This document shows positions 25,046 to 34,433 of a stretch of DNA of 64,000 nucleotides, one piece after another. The stretch's first letter is position 1. The number at the start of each line of letters is the position of its first letter. This stretch comes from Ravibacter sp037191015 (GTDB lineage: Bacteria > Bacteroidota > Bacteroidia > Cytophagales > Spirosomataceae): the NCBI GenBank assembly GCA_037191015.1, contig JBBCKD010000027.1:558001-622000 (forward strand). The letters are read 5' to 3'. The notes beneath the pieces were generated by a model, which did not search any database, was not told the DNA's origin, and was given only the letters and a program-made list of their open reading frames with translations. Made by a program: the position numbers and the translations under genes.

Positions 25046-25807
25046 TTACCGGCTGACAGTCGTCGTATTAGCCCCCTTTTTCATGAAATCACCCCTGGAG
25101 AAGTATTTTTCGATCAGGCAATACATCAGGATGAAGAAATAACGGCTTCCCATCTCCTTTATTTTCAGCTTTGATTCGCCGTATTTCCGGTTGGTCCAGC
25201 TGTTCGGTACCACCGCATAGCTGTATCCCCTCACCATGGCTTTCAGCGGCAGCTCTATGGTGAGATTGAAATGAGGAGAAAGAAAGGGTTTTATCCCTTC
25301 GATGGTTTCTCTCTTATATAGCTTGAAGGCATTGGTAGTGTCGTTGTACCTGATGCCCATTACGATTTTCACTATGAAATTGGCGATGCGGTTGACTATC
25401 TTCTTGACCCTCGGATAGTCAATCACCTTTCCACCTGCCTCCCAGCGCGATCCGAAAACGCAGTCGTAATCTCCTTCGCGCATCTTATTATAAAACTTCA
25501 CCAAGTCTTCCGGGTCGTCCGACATGTCAGCCATGAATACAGCCACACAGTCTCCCGTAAATCTCTCCAGCCCATACCTGACGGCATACCCGAACCCGTT
25601 AGGACCCGTATTGGTGTAATAAACCAGCGCCGGGATTTCCAGCGACAGCTCATCGAGGACTTTCAGAGTCCCGTCTTTCGAATTATCGTTGGTCACGCAT
25701 ATTTCGTGCTCGATGCCATACTTTTTCAGGGTCGAATGCAGCGACCTAAGCGTATGGGCTATCGATTCCTCTTCATTATATGCCGGTATGACAACACTTA
25801 ATTTCAT
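25046..25807 (-). CDS. Glycosyltransferase family 2 (dolichol-phosphate mannosyltransferase-like)
   Basis: A 253-residue GT-A fold transferase. It begins MKLSVVIPAYNEEESI, has NDNSKDGT at about 39-46 and the metal-binding ADMSDD at about 93-98, with the DPM1-like GSRWEAGGKV further on. No membrane anchor is visible. Such enzymes move a sugar from a nucleotide donor to a polyprenyl phosphate. It follows a DedA-family gene by 28 bases on the same strand, an association consistent with polyprenyl-lipid metabolism, since DedA proteins include undecaprenyl-phosphate flippases. Donor and acceptor are not determined. Confidence 0.87.
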   Translation of the reverse strand: MKLSVVIPAYNEEESIAHTLRSLHSTLKKYGIEHEICVTNDNSKDGTLKVLDELSLEIPALVYYTNTGPNGFGYAVRYGLERFTGDCVAVFMADMSDDPEDLVKFYNKMREGDYDCVFGSRWEAGGKVIDYPRVKKIVNRIANFIVKIVMGIRYNDTTNAFKLYKRETIEGIKPFLSPHFNLTIELPLKAMVRGYSYAVVPNSWTNRKYGESKLKIKEMGSRYFFILMYCLIEKYFSRGDFMKKGANTTTVSR

Positions 25808-25835
25808 TTCGTATAAAGTTTCAGGTCACCCATAA

Positions 25836-26474
25836 TCATTCGCTATCGGCCAGGTCTTCTTTTGCTTTGAAGTATCCCCGTATCACGGTCGCGGTAGTGA
25901 TCAGCAAAAAGAACGCAATGATGTATTCGACATAGTCTATAATGCCTGGGAATCTCTCCCCGAACAGGTATCCTCCCCCGGTCAGGCTTCCTATCCAGCA
26001 GAGAGCCCCGATCACGTTAAAAAGAAAATAATTCCCCCAGGGCATTTTGGTGATACCGGCAAGAATCGGGGCAAAAGTACGGACGATGGGCAAAAAACGG
26101 CTGATCACCAGTGTCCTGCTTCCGTATTTATCAAAATACTTGCGTGTCCTTAAAAGATATTTCTTCTTGAAAAAAAGCGAATCGGGCCGGTTCTGCAGCC
26201 AATCGCCGAAATATCTCCCGAAAAAATACCCCGTTAGCGAACCCATAACAGCAGCACCGAAAAGACAGGCCAGGAGCACCGTGACCGGGACGTCCAGTAT
26301 TTTGGTAGCACAAAAAACTCCCGCCAGGAACACCAGATAATCTCCGGGCAGAAAAAAAGCAAAGAAAAGACCGTTCTCGGCAAAAACGATCAGCGTGATC
26401 ACTATCAAGCCTCCAGTCACTATAATTTCTTCCGAATTGAGTAAAAACTGGAAAAACTCGGCTATTGAATCCAT
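25836..26474 (-). CDS. DedA-family membrane protein (VTT domain)
   Basis: A 212-residue inner-membrane protein with four to five hydrophobic helices. The VTT-domain signatures are clear: a GDYLVFLAG re-entrant motif, GYFFGRYFGDWL, then the basic loop with RFLPIVRTFAPILAGITKMPW. The conserved arginines in SRFLPIVRT are essential in studied members, some of which flip undecaprenyl phosphate. It is the first gene of a transcript with the glycosyltransferase downstream. Confidence 0.9.
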   Translation of the reverse strand: MDSIAEFFQFLLNSEEIIVTGGLIVITLIVFAENGLFFAFFLPGDYLVFLAGVFCATKILDVPVTVLLACLFGAAVMGSLTGYFFGRYFGDWLQNRPDSLFFKKKYLLRTRKYFDKYGSRTLVISRFLPIVRTFAPILAGITKMPWGNYFLFNVIGALCWIGSLTGGGYLFGERFPGIIDYVEYIIAFFLLITTATVIRGYFKAKEDLADSE

Positions 26475-26574
26475 GTACTTATTTGATACTGAGCAAACTA
26501 GGGTTTGTTTTCCTGCAAGGAATGTTCTTTTCCATTTCCGGGCAGGGTCAGAGCAACCTGCGGGCAGCCCAAAA

Positions 26575-28440
26575 TTACATAATTTCCGAAAGTTCCAACC
26601 ATCTCAGCTCCTTAGCCGAAAGAAGCTCCGAGGCTTCTTCCAGTTGCTGCGACCACTCCAGCAACTGAACATGATCGCCTCCCTTTTCCAAAAAGGACAA
26701 AAGCTCCGATTTCCTGCCTTCCAGGTCTGCTATTTCCTGTTCAAGTGTCTCAAATTCCTTTTTCTCCTTGAAAGAAGCCTTCCGTTTCTGCTCTTCGGCC
26801 GGCTCCTGCTTTCTGGCAACCGGCGCCTGCCTGGGTGTCTTAAGCTCTCCCTCCGTATTCCCGTTTTCCTCAAGCCAGTTCCTGTAGTCCGTATAGTTCC
26901 CCGGGAAATCCCTTATTCTGCCGTCGCCTTCAAATACAAAGAGATGATCGACAAGGCGATCGAGAAAATAACGGTCGTGGGAGACAATCAGCAAACAGCC
27001 CGGGAAATTGAGCAGGAATTCCTCGAGCACGTTGAGGCTTGTAATATCGAGGTCGTTGGTCGGTTCGTCGAGTATCAGGAAATTAGGCTCGCTCATCAGC
27101 ATGAGCAATAGCTGCAACCTCCTCTTTTCACCGCCGCTAAGCTTCTCTACGTAATCGTGCTGCTTGCCGGGCGGGAATAAGAAGGCCTGGAGGTATTGCG
27201 AAACGGTGACCGTCTGCCCGGTACCCAGGCGCACAACCTCCGCCTGCTCCTTAACCATGTCCGAGACCCGCTGCCCCTCCTTATAGTCCAGCTCCGATTG
27301 GGTATAATAGCCGAACTTCACGGTGTCTCCCCGTACAACCTGCCCGTTATCGGGTCTGAGATTGCCGGTGATCATCTGGAGTAAGGTTGTTTTCCCGGTG
27401 CCGTTCGGCCCGACAATCCCGATACGGTCGCCTTTTCTGAAGGTATAGAGAAAATTGTGAATAAGCTCATTTTCACCATACCGCTTACCCACGCTCTGCA
27501 GCTCGATGATCTTCGAACCGAGGCGGCTCGAACGGACATTCAGGTCGATCTTATCGTCGTATTTCCGTTGTCCTGCCTTATCCTTGAGATCCTCGAAAGC
27601 ATCGACGCGGTATTTTGCCTTGGTCCCGCGCGCTTTGGGCTGGCGGCGGATCCATTCGAGCTCCTTCCTCATAAGGTTGCGCGCTTTATCTATTTCCGCG
27701 CTTTCAATATTTTCCCGCTCGGCTTTTTTCTCGAGAAAATAAGCATAGTTTCCCTTATAGGTATAAAGATTCCCGCCTTCCAGCTCAACAGTCAAATTGC
27801 AGACTTTATCGAGGAAATAACGGTCGTGCGTCACCGTAATGAAAGTGGTATTCCCCGTATTGAGGTACCCTTCCAGCCACTCAATCGTGGAGAGGTCCAG
27901 GTGGTTGGTAGGCTCGTCCAGGATAAGCAGATCCGGCTCTTCCAGCAGTATTTTGGCCAGGGCGACACGCTTTTTTTGTCCGCCCGAAAGCTGCCCGAAA
28001 AGCGTCTGTACGTCGTGAACCCCGAGCCTTCCCAGTACCTCCTTCGCCTTCGATTCAAAATCCCAGGCTTTGTGCCTGTGCATGGCATCCAGTGTCGAAG
28101 TCAACAGCGCCTCATCATTCCCCAGCAGGGCCTTTTCATATTCTTTTACGGTCCGGGCAATGACATTATCGTCGGCAAAGACTACATCCATTACCGACAG
28201 CCCGCCATTAAAGGCCGGGCTTTGCTCGAGATAACCGATCCTGGTGCCTTTCCTCACACTGACTGAACCGCTGTCGGGCTGCTCCATACCGGCCAGGAAA
28301 GACAGCAACGTGGTTTTCCCGGTTCCGTTGGTACCGATAAGCGCCACTTTATCGCCCAGGTTAAGCCCTAATGATATTTCCTTAAACAACCACTTATCTC
28401 CGAAGGAATGCGAGAGATTTTCCGCAGACAATAAATTCAT
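26575..28440 (-). CDS. ABC-F family ATPase (Uup-like)
   Basis: A 621-residue soluble protein with two ABC domains and no membrane segments. Walker A motifs are GTNGTGKTT (about 36-44) and GPNGTGKTT (about 345-353); signatures are LSGGQKKR and LSGGEKRR; both Walker B sites read ILDEPTNHLD or ILDEPTNDLD. A charged linker separates the two domains and a coiled-coil tail (about 540-621) is rich in Lys, Glu and Gln, as in Uup. ABC-F proteins act on ribosomes or DNA rather than in transport. It stands alone between the DedA operon and a divergent SUMF1-domain gene. Confidence 0.9.
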   Translation of the reverse strand: MNLLSAENLSHSFGDKWLFKEISLGLNLGDKVALIGTNGTGKTTLLSFLAGMEQPDSGSVSVRKGTRIGYLEQSPAFNGGLSVMDVVFADDNVIARTVKEYEKALLGNDEALLTSTLDAMHRHKAWDFESKAKEVLGRLGVHDVQTLFGQLSGGQKKRVALAKILLEEPDLLILDEPTNHLDLSTIEWLEGYLNTGNTTFITVTHDRYFLDKVCNLTVELEGGNLYTYKGNYAYFLEKKAERENIESAEIDKARNLMRKELEWIRRQPKARGTKAKYRVDAFEDLKDKAGQRKYDDKIDLNVRSSRLGSKIIELQSVGKRYGENELIHNFLYTFRKGDRIGIVGPNGTGKTTLLQMITGNLRPDNGQVVRGDTVKFGYYTQSELDYKEGQRVSDMVKEQAEVVRLGTGQTVTVSQYLQAFLFPPGKQHDYVEKLSGGEKRRLQLLLMLMSEPNFLILDEPTNDLDITSLNVLEEFLLNFPGCLLIVSHDRYFLDRLVDHLFVFEGDGRIRDFPGNYTDYRNWLEENGNTEGELKTPRQAPVARKQEPAEEQKRKASFKEKKEFETLEQEIADLEGRKSELLSFLEKGGDHVQLLEWSQQLEEASELLSAKELRWLELSEIM

Positions 28441-28677
28441 TCCAGATTAACCTATACTATTTCAAAACAAAAGCCCCGCTAAATTACGGTCAATTTGCTG
28501 CGAAAATTTAAACTTGACGTAAATTCCCTTGTCTTACGGCCGCCCGATCCCTCATTTTTGTTCACGGGAGCAGGCCATTACCTTGCCGACAAATATTTGC
28601 CGGACACTAATAACCAAACCGTAAAATTCCCCAAATTTGTGGCTAATTATTCTAACTTACTTAAAAGCAGTTATCAA

Positions 28678-29670
28678 ATGTTGAAAATAACAGCCTTTAT
28701 CGTCTCTTTCAGCCTCGTTGCTTTAAGTGCTTTTTCCCAGTCGGATTTCAAAAATTACACCCAGAAAATTCCTGGCAGCGACCAGTCGTACGATATGGTT
28801 ACCATACCCGGAGGTGAATTCCTGATGGGCAGTCCTAAAAATGAAAAAGGGCGCAGAGACGATGAAGGGCCGCAGCACAAAGTAAAAATAGAGCCTTTCT
28901 GGATGGGCAAGTATGAAATCACATGGGATATCTATGACCTGTATTCATTCAAGACCATGGAGGTTGAGTTTGCCCAGCGTTTCCCGGACGAAAACAACAG
29001 CATTGCCAAAACCGACGGCAGCACCCGGCCTAGTCCTCCTTATGTGGATATGTCATTCGGTATGGGACGTACGGGCTACCCGGCCATCAACGTCACACAA
29101 TATGCTGCTATCCTGTTCTGCAAGTGGCTTTATGAAAAAACCGGCGTATTCTACCGCCTTCCTACAGAAGCGGAGTGGGAATATGCAGCCCGTGCAGGTA
29201 CCACTACCGCCTATTCATTCGGCAACGATCCGAAGCTTCTGAAAGACTACGCATGGTATACCGACAACAGCGACGGATCATATAAAAAGATCGGGACTAA
29301 AAAACCGAACCCATGGGGCTTGCATGACATGCACGGCAATGTAATGGAATGGACCCTGGATCAGTACCACGCCGATTACTATGCCAAAAAAGCCAAAGGA
29401 GAAGTAAAAGAAGCCTTTGCTCCCGTAACCGAGCTATATCCTAACGCCGTACGCGGCGGTTCATGGGTAGACGAAGCAGACAACCTCCGCTCCGCAGCCA
29501 GGACCCAATCTATTGCCGAATGGAAAATCCTGGACCCGCAGTTGCCTAAAAGTGAGTGGTGGCTCACCAATGCCTCCTTCATCGGTTTCAGGATTATTCG
29601 CCCCCTGAAGACACCTACAGAAGAGGAAATAAATGCGTATTACAATCCTCCTTTGATTGAAGACTATTGA
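28678..29670 (+). CDS. Secreted SUMF1-domain (formylglycine-generating-enzyme-like) protein
   Basis: A 330-residue exported protein. The ATG at 28678 gives a signal peptide ending AFSQ; the longer frame from 28495 is not needed. The SUMF1 fold is plain from IPGGEFLMGSP, FWMGKYEIT, RLPTEAEWEYAARAGT, PWGLHDMHGNVMEW and the closing GFRII. The last motif reads VRGGSWVDEADN, where active formylglycine-generating enzymes carry the redox cysteines, so it is probably not an oxidase of sulphatases; related gliding proteins (GldJ/GldK) are also non-enzymatic. The next gene, 110 bases on, is a Tat-exported oxidoreductase; they may be co-regulated. Confidence 0.82.
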   Translation: MLKITAFIVSFSLVALSAFSQSDFKNYTQKIPGSDQSYDMVTIPGGEFLMGSPKNEKGRRDDEGPQHKVKIEPFWMGKYEITWDIYDLYSFKTMEVEFAQRFPDENNSIAKTDGSTRPSPPYVDMSFGMGRTGYPAINVTQYAAILFCKWLYEKTGVFYRLPTEAEWEYAARAGTTTAYSFGNDPKLLKDYAWYTDNSDGSYKKIGTKKPNPWGLHDMHGNVMEWTLDQYHADYYAKKAKGEVKEAFAPVTELYPNAVRGGSWVDEADNLRSAARTQSIAEWKILDPQLPKSEWWLTNASFIGFRIIRPLKTPTEEEINAYYNPPLIEDY

Positions 29671-29780
29671 TATTTATCCTCATATTGAGTAAATTATTTT
29701 TATACGCTCCTTCTCATTAAAGAAGATTCAAGCTTATTTCTGTCATTGTATTAAATAATTCAACCCAAAAGCATTTATCT

Positions 29781-31121
29781 ATGGAGAGTTCTCGCCGGGA
29801 TTTCCTGAAAACCAGCGGTTTAATAGCCGGTGGTATAGCCCTGAGCCCGTTGGCTGGTTATGGCTACAACAGCTCAGTGGACGATACAATTAAAATTGCC
29901 CTGATCGGCTGCGGTGGCCGTGGTACCGGGGCAGTTGCCCAGGCGCTCAGCACTGTGCAAAACGTGAAGCTGGTCGCCATGGCCGATGCATTCCAGGATC
30001 GGCTCGACCAAAGCTATAAAAACCTTACTGCAAAAAAATACAAAAATGCCAAAGGGGAGGAAGTAGCTGCTTCTTCCAAAATAGATGTGCCCGAATCAAG
30101 AAGGTTTGTAGGGTTCGATGCATATCTTAAGGCCATTCCCCTGGCTGATGTCGTTATACTTGCCGCATCTCCCGGTTTCCGCCCGCAGCATTTCGTTGAA
30201 GCTGTAAAACAGAATAAGCATATCTTTGCTGAAAAGCCGCTGGGAACGGATGCACCGGGCATCAGGCAGGTGCTGGCTGCAGCCGAAGAGGCTAAAAAGA
30301 AAAAACTGAATGTGGTAGTAGGTCTGCAAAGACACTACCAGCCCAACTACCTCGAGGCTGTAAAGAGAATTCATGACGGCGCAATAGGCGATATCGTCGG
30401 CGGGCAGGTCTACTGGGTTGGAAGCAGCCCCTGGGTTCGCGAGAGGCAGCCCGGCCAGACCGAAATGGAATACCAGATGCGGAACTGGTACTACTTTAAC
30501 TGGCTCTGCGGTGACCACATCGTCGAGCAGCACGTTCATAATATAGACGTGGCAAACTGGGTCAAAGGTGCCTATCCTGTCGAGATACAGGGAACAGGCG
30601 GCCGCCAGGTACGTACCAGCAACAAGTACGGGGAGATATATGACCATCACCTGCTCGATATGGTATATGCAGACGGAACGGTGATCTCAAGCCAGTGCCG
30701 CCAGTTTGAAGGCTGCTGGAACCGGGTTGATGAAGCATTTGTAGGTACCAAAGGCCGTATCGACAGTTTTGCAACCAATAAACCGACAGTTCTGAAACGC
30801 TACGACGGCAGCGTTATCTTCAGCCACGATAGCAAAAACGACGGCAACCCCTACCAGCTGGAGCACGATGTGCTTTTTGAAGCCATAGCCAAAGGACAGC
30901 ATAAGTTCAACGACGGCGAAAACGGTGCAAAAAGTACCCTCGTGGGAATCATGGGCCGTATGGCGACTTACTCCGGCAAGGTTGTAAAATTCGAAGAAGC
31001 GCTTAACTCCGACATCAACCTGTTCCCTGACAGGCTCGCCTGGGATGCAATGCCTAAGATATTCCCTGACAGCAACGGAGAATACCCGGTTGCAGTTCCG
31101 GGGAAAACTAAAGCGGTATAG
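29781..31121 (+). CDS. Tat-exported Gfo/Idh/MocA-family oxidoreductase
   Basis: A 446-residue NAD(P)-binding oxidoreductase. The N-terminus has a twin-arginine signal (SRRDFLKTSG followed by a hydrophobic stretch, residues 3-25). The Rossmann motif IALIGCGGRGTGAV (about 38-51), the EKPLGTD motif (about 153-159) and a C-terminal beta-sheet domain follow. Homologues in Bacteroidota act on sugars or sugar acids in the periplasm with a tightly bound cofactor; some are glycosidases with a redox mechanism. The substrate is not predictable here. It is followed by a clear rho-independent terminator. Confidence 0.87.
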   Translation: MESSRRDFLKTSGLIAGGIALSPLAGYGYNSSVDDTIKIALIGCGGRGTGAVAQALSTVQNVKLVAMADAFQDRLDQSYKNLTAKKYKNAKGEEVAASSKIDVPESRRFVGFDAYLKAIPLADVVILAASPGFRPQHFVEAVKQNKHIFAEKPLGTDAPGIRQVLAAAEEAKKKKLNVVVGLQRHYQPNYLEAVKRIHDGAIGDIVGGQVYWVGSSPWVRERQPGQTEMEYQMRNWYYFNWLCGDHIVEQHVHNIDVANWVKGAYPVEIQGTGGRQVRTSNKYGEIYDHHLLDMVYADGTVISSQCRQFEGCWNRVDEAFVGTKGRIDSFATNKPTVLKRYDGSVIFSHDSKNDGNPYQLEHDVLFEAIAKGQHKFNDGENGAKSTLVGIMGRMATYSGKVVKFEEALNSDINLFPDRLAWDAMPKIFPDSNGEYPVAVPGKTKAV

Positions 31122-31150
31122 GGTATAGCGCCTGAAATAGCTTTTTAAAG

Positions 31151-31177
31151 AAAACCCGGCCCGGTTGGCCGGGTTTT
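31151..31177 (+). terminator. Rho-independent terminator after the oxidoreductase
   Basis: AAAACCCGGCC (31151-31161) and GGCCGGGTTTT (31167-31177) form an 11-bp perfect stem with a 5-base loop, ending in TTTT. It lies 29 bases after the stop codon. Confidence 0.85.
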
Positions 31178-31216
31178 CACTTGATCCAGGTTTTTTACTT
31201 TACATCTTCTCTTCGG

Positions 31217-32248
31217 ATGCGCGGTATCTCCGCTAATACCCTTTTAAAATTTTTCGGGAATCCTGTCACCGCATTGCTTTGCCTGCTCCTGGTAGCTTCC
31301 CTGCGGTTCGACAGGAACGACCTCATTATTTCCAGGCCTTTGAACGATGCTGCTTTCTACATTGCCAATGTTGAAAAAATAAGGGGAGTTGAACCCACTA
31401 CTTATCCATACAAGGGGCCGTTTAACGAAAGAATCCTGGGGACCACGATTGCGGCATTTCTCCCGTTTTCTCCCCTCACTGCCATTAATATCACAAATCT
31501 TCTTTTTCTGGCAGCGGCGGCTTATTTTCTTTTCCGGCTGCTCCGGGATACCGGTATTCCGGAAAGCTTATCCTGGCTTGGCCTTTATCTTTTTATCTTT
31601 TCCTTCCCTACCTTCTATTACAGCACGATCGGGTATATAGACCCTACCGTTCTGACATGTATTTTTTGCGGCGCCTGGTCAATTTTCACCGGGCGCTTTA
31701 TCTGGTATTTTATTGCAGTTGCCGCGGGAGCGCTGGCAAAGGAAAATATTGTAGTACTTATCCCGGTTGCCCTGGCCTACGCGTATAGCAGCAAGGAGAT
31801 AAAATGGGGTATAGCAGCCTTGATAGCTCTGACAATCGTTCTTCTGATCAATTCACTTCTGAGAAATTTCCATCAGGACATCAACGATTATATTGTTTTC
31901 TGGGAGCCCGGCTGGTTCAGGATACGGGATAATTTCAGCCGCCCCAATTTTTATATCAGTACCGTGCTCTCCTGGGGCCTTCCTCTTTTGATCTGCTTCC
32001 TGTATGTTTTCAGGTACCCGGTCGATATAGTCCGGAACCTGCGCAACGATCTCCCGGTATTAACAGGTATCGTGTTTATCACGGCAACAACCTCTTACAT
32101 GATTATCGCTGCTTTCCCCGACGGCCGGAATATCTGGGTCGCTTACTGCTTCCCCGTTTTCCTGGCGATGAGGTGGTGGCATAGGTTTGGCAATCCTTTC
32201 GCACGATTGGGAAAGAATCCTAAAATCTCAACCCGAAACTTACCCTGA
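31217..32248 (+). CDS. Multi-pass membrane protein of unknown function
   Basis: A 343-residue integral membrane protein with about eight to nine hydrophobic segments. The ATG at 31217 is preferred to an in-frame TTG at 31181, which lies too close to the terminator. The first loop after helix 1 contains RFDRNDLIISRPLNDAAFY and the layout resembles GT-C type polyprenyl-dependent glycosyltransferases (GT39/GT87 group), but no diagnostic DxD in the first loop is certain. The last 29 bases overlap the end of the convergent outer-membrane protein gene. Confidence 0.65.
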   Translation: MRGISANTLLKFFGNPVTALLCLLLVASLRFDRNDLIISRPLNDAAFYIANVEKIRGVEPTTYPYKGPFNERILGTTIAAFLPFSPLTAINITNLLFLAAAAYFLFRLLRDTGIPESLSWLGLYLFIFSFPTFYYSTIGYIDPTVLTCIFCGAWSIFTGRFIWYFIAVAAGALAKENIVVLIPVALAYAYSSKEIKWGIAALIALTIVLLINSLLRNFHQDINDYIVFWEPGWFRIRDNFSRPNFYISTVLSWGLPLLICFLYVFRYPVDIVRNLRNDLPVLTGIVFITATTSYMIIAAFPDGRNIWVAYCFPVFLAMRWWHRFGNPFARLGKNPKISTRNLP

Positions 32249-33515
32249 ACTGGCTCAGCGGGCCATAGTAGGTGGTACCGCGCAGTAACAGGTTCTTTGT
32301 AAGGCGCCAGTCTATATCGATATAGGCATTTTTAAACAGGCTCCTCTGGTACCCTGCCACAATCCCCGCCCGAAGCGCATTGATCGTACTGCGCTCCTTT
32401 TCTCCCTGATCTTGTATTACCCAACGGTTGCCGAAGACGGAATGCTCGACGAGGGGGCCAACGTAAAAACCATTCAGGTCATGGCCTCCCCTCCCGGTTT
32501 TTCTTAATTTTCTTTGAAAAGCATAGTACCTGAGCTGAACGGCGGATACTGCTTCAGCGGCAAAGACACGTCCGTCCATTTCCTCCATACGGAGAGGCTG
32601 ATTTAAAATAAAACCATCGACGCGGGCCTTTGCCGAGACCGACCTGAACAGTTTATGCTCAAAACCCAAACCTCCGGCCAGGCTCTGATTATGCCGGCTG
32701 AGAAGAAACTCCGGCCACGCGATGGTAAACTGGGAACGCACTATTTCCTGGCAGCGGAGCACTTCGCAAAAAGGCAGCCCGGTCTTCTTTTTCCAGTCTC
32801 CCAGGGCCAGGCCGATGGTAGCCCTGGAAGAAATCTTCAATCCGTCTCTCTTTATCGAAACAATTTCCACATTTTCTGCCCGGCTGGTGTCACTCCACAT
32901 CCTGCTGCCGAACTGATAGTATATTCCCGCACCGAAATCAACAAACCCGCGATTGAAAAATCTGCGCTGCATGCCCCATTCAACTCCTATCCTGGAAAAA
33001 ACCGATCGGTATATTCCTGAATACCAGTTGGTATAACGATCGTAGGTAATCCCGAGATAATCGCCCGAAAAATTACTGGCCGAATACCCTTCCCTGATCC
33101 GCTTTTTCATCTCGTAGTACCAGCGTGATTGCACCGAAACGCTTCCACTCCCTGAAAAACTGAGCCCTTTTTCTCCCGCCGGTGATGACAGGCTGCCGGT
33201 AAAAGATCCTCCAACCCCGATAGAAAGCTCCGGTGTAACCTTATATTCATAACCAGCGCTGATACTGCTATTCCTCCAATAACTCAGATAATGATACCCG
33301 CCCGACCAGCCATCAGACGTCATAAGGCCGACTTTCAGCATATGCCGGGTTGGCTCTTTGGTCATGAATACATTTTCGTACCTGTCGATAAATCGCTGCT
33401 TGCGGACCTCCTCCATCTCCCGCTGTATCGTCACGATCCCGAGGCTATCCTGACCGAAGGCATTCCCGGCAAGCCATACCGCAACGAAAAGAAATAAAAT
33501 AATAGATTTTCCCAT
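32220..33515 (-). CDS. Probable outer-membrane beta-barrel protein
   Basis: A 431-residue exported protein. The signal peptide spans residues 1-21 (ending NAFGQ). The rest alternates hydrophobic and polar residues with many aromatic residues, and the protein ends in FRVSFGLRF, with the C-terminal phenylalanine typical of outer-membrane barrels. I do not recognise the family. Its 3' end overlaps the convergent membrane-protein gene by 29 bases, and the next gene on the same strand upstream is the DUF4097-like gene (21 bases away), so it could be the last gene of the sigma-factor operon. Confidence 0.65.
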   Translation of the reverse strand: MGKSIILFLFVAVWLAGNAFGQDSLGIVTIQREMEEVRKQRFIDRYENVFMTKEPTRHMLKVGLMTSDGWSGGYHYLSYWRNSSISAGYEYKVTPELSIGVGGSFTGSLSSPAGEKGLSFSGSGSVSVQSRWYYEMKKRIREGYSASNFSGDYLGITYDRYTNWYSGIYRSVFSRIGVEWGMQRRFFNRGFVDFGAGIYYQFGSRMWSDTSRAENVEIVSIKRDGLKISSRATIGLALGDWKKKTGLPFCEVLRCQEIVRSQFTIAWPEFLLSRHNQSLAGGLGFEHKLFRSVSAKARVDGFILNQPLRMEEMDGRVFAAEAVSAVQLRYYAFQRKLRKTGRGGHDLNGFYVGPLVEHSVFGNRWVIQDQGEKERSTINALRAGIVAGYQRSLFKNAYIDIDWRLTKNLLLRGTTYYGPLSQFRVSFGLRF

Positions 33516-33536
33516 TATCGATTTAGTTAAATAATA

Positions 33537-34433
33537 CTACCGGACACTGAGACTTGCAAACTCCGCCTCTATATTCAGCATCGCTTCCCCGCGGCCTGAA
33601 TAACTGAGTTCCTGCTGGCTGTCCGAGACTGAAAGTGTCTTAAACCCTGCCGGTAAACTGAATTTTGAGTAAGCTCCCCTGATCGTATAGCTGTATTTTT
33701 TCCATTCGGGACAAACCAGGTCAATGTTTGTCTTCTTTGACCGGATGTCCAGCGAGCTCAGTTTCGTCGCCGGCTCCAGCTGCATTGATCCGTACTCGGT
33801 GCGCAGCCGTACATCGCCGCCAAGCCGCCTGAGGAGAATCCGGGTATGGCTGGACGACAGCTCCAGGTCTCCGGATACGTCATAAGCCTCCAGGTTCCCG
33901 AACTTTGTATCGAAGCTGGCTTTTCCCGATAAGTGTGACATATTGACTTTACAGAACCTGGCCTTCAGGCTGATATCGCCGGTTAAGTCTTTCAGCGTTA
34001 CGATCCCGAACGAATTTTCTATTTCCAAAGTTATCCCGGCCGGGACATACACCCGGTAGGTAGCCCTGAGGTTTGATTCCGGCTTTTTGTCCCTGCCTTT
34101 CAGCAGAACAAAGTCGCGCAGATAGAAGGTCTTTTTTTCTTTATCGGCCACTACCGCAATCTTTTCGAGATCCTGCAGCGAGACCGATTTTTCCGAATGG
34201 CCTGCCGAAAGTTCGATTGTCGCCTTTATCTCTGGTCCGGACCAGGCATGTACCTCGATGTCTGCCTTTTCAGAACCGATCACAACCTTGTTTATTCCAG
34301 CCGAACTGATCGTTTTATGAATGGTTTTCTGTGCAACCTGTACGGTCTGCCCGTTTAGCCTTCCGCAGATCAGCAGGCTCAAAGCAGCATACCCAATTAC
34401 TTTCCGGTGCAAAAGTGTCAGACTTGTCTTCAT
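33537..34433 (-). CDS. DUF4097-like beta-repeat exported protein of a sigma-factor operon
   Basis: A 298-residue protein with a signal peptide ending LNGQ (about residue 29). The rest is repetitive beta sequence with the pattern of DUF4097/putative adhesin proteins, for example VVIGSEKADIEVHAWSG, LEIENSFGIVTLKDLTG and LELSSSHTRILLRRLGG, which should form a right-handed beta-helix. It overlaps the anti-sigma gene by 4 bases (ATGA), implying translational coupling. Its role is probably in envelope sensing or repair as part of the regulon of the adjacent sigma factor. Confidence 0.75.
   Translation of the reverse strand: MKTSLTLLHRKVIGYAALSLLICGRLNGQTVQVAQKTIHKTISSAGINKVVIGSEKADIEVHAWSGPEIKATIELSAGHSEKSVSLQDLEKIAVVADKEKKTFYLRDFVLLKGRDKKPESNLRATYRVYVPAGITLEIENSFGIVTLKDLTGDISLKARFCKVNMSHLSGKASFDTKFGNLEAYDVSGDLELSSSHTRILLRRLGGDVRLRTEYGSMQLEPATKLSSLDIRSKKTNIDLVCPEWKKYSYTIRGAYSKFSLPAGFKTLSVSDSQQELSYSGRGEAMLNIEAEFASLSVR

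Noticed and set aside
28495..28677. N-terminal extension of the SUMF1-domain frame
   Set aside because: The inner ATG at 28678 begins a standard signal peptide; the extra codons have no homology and would bury it.
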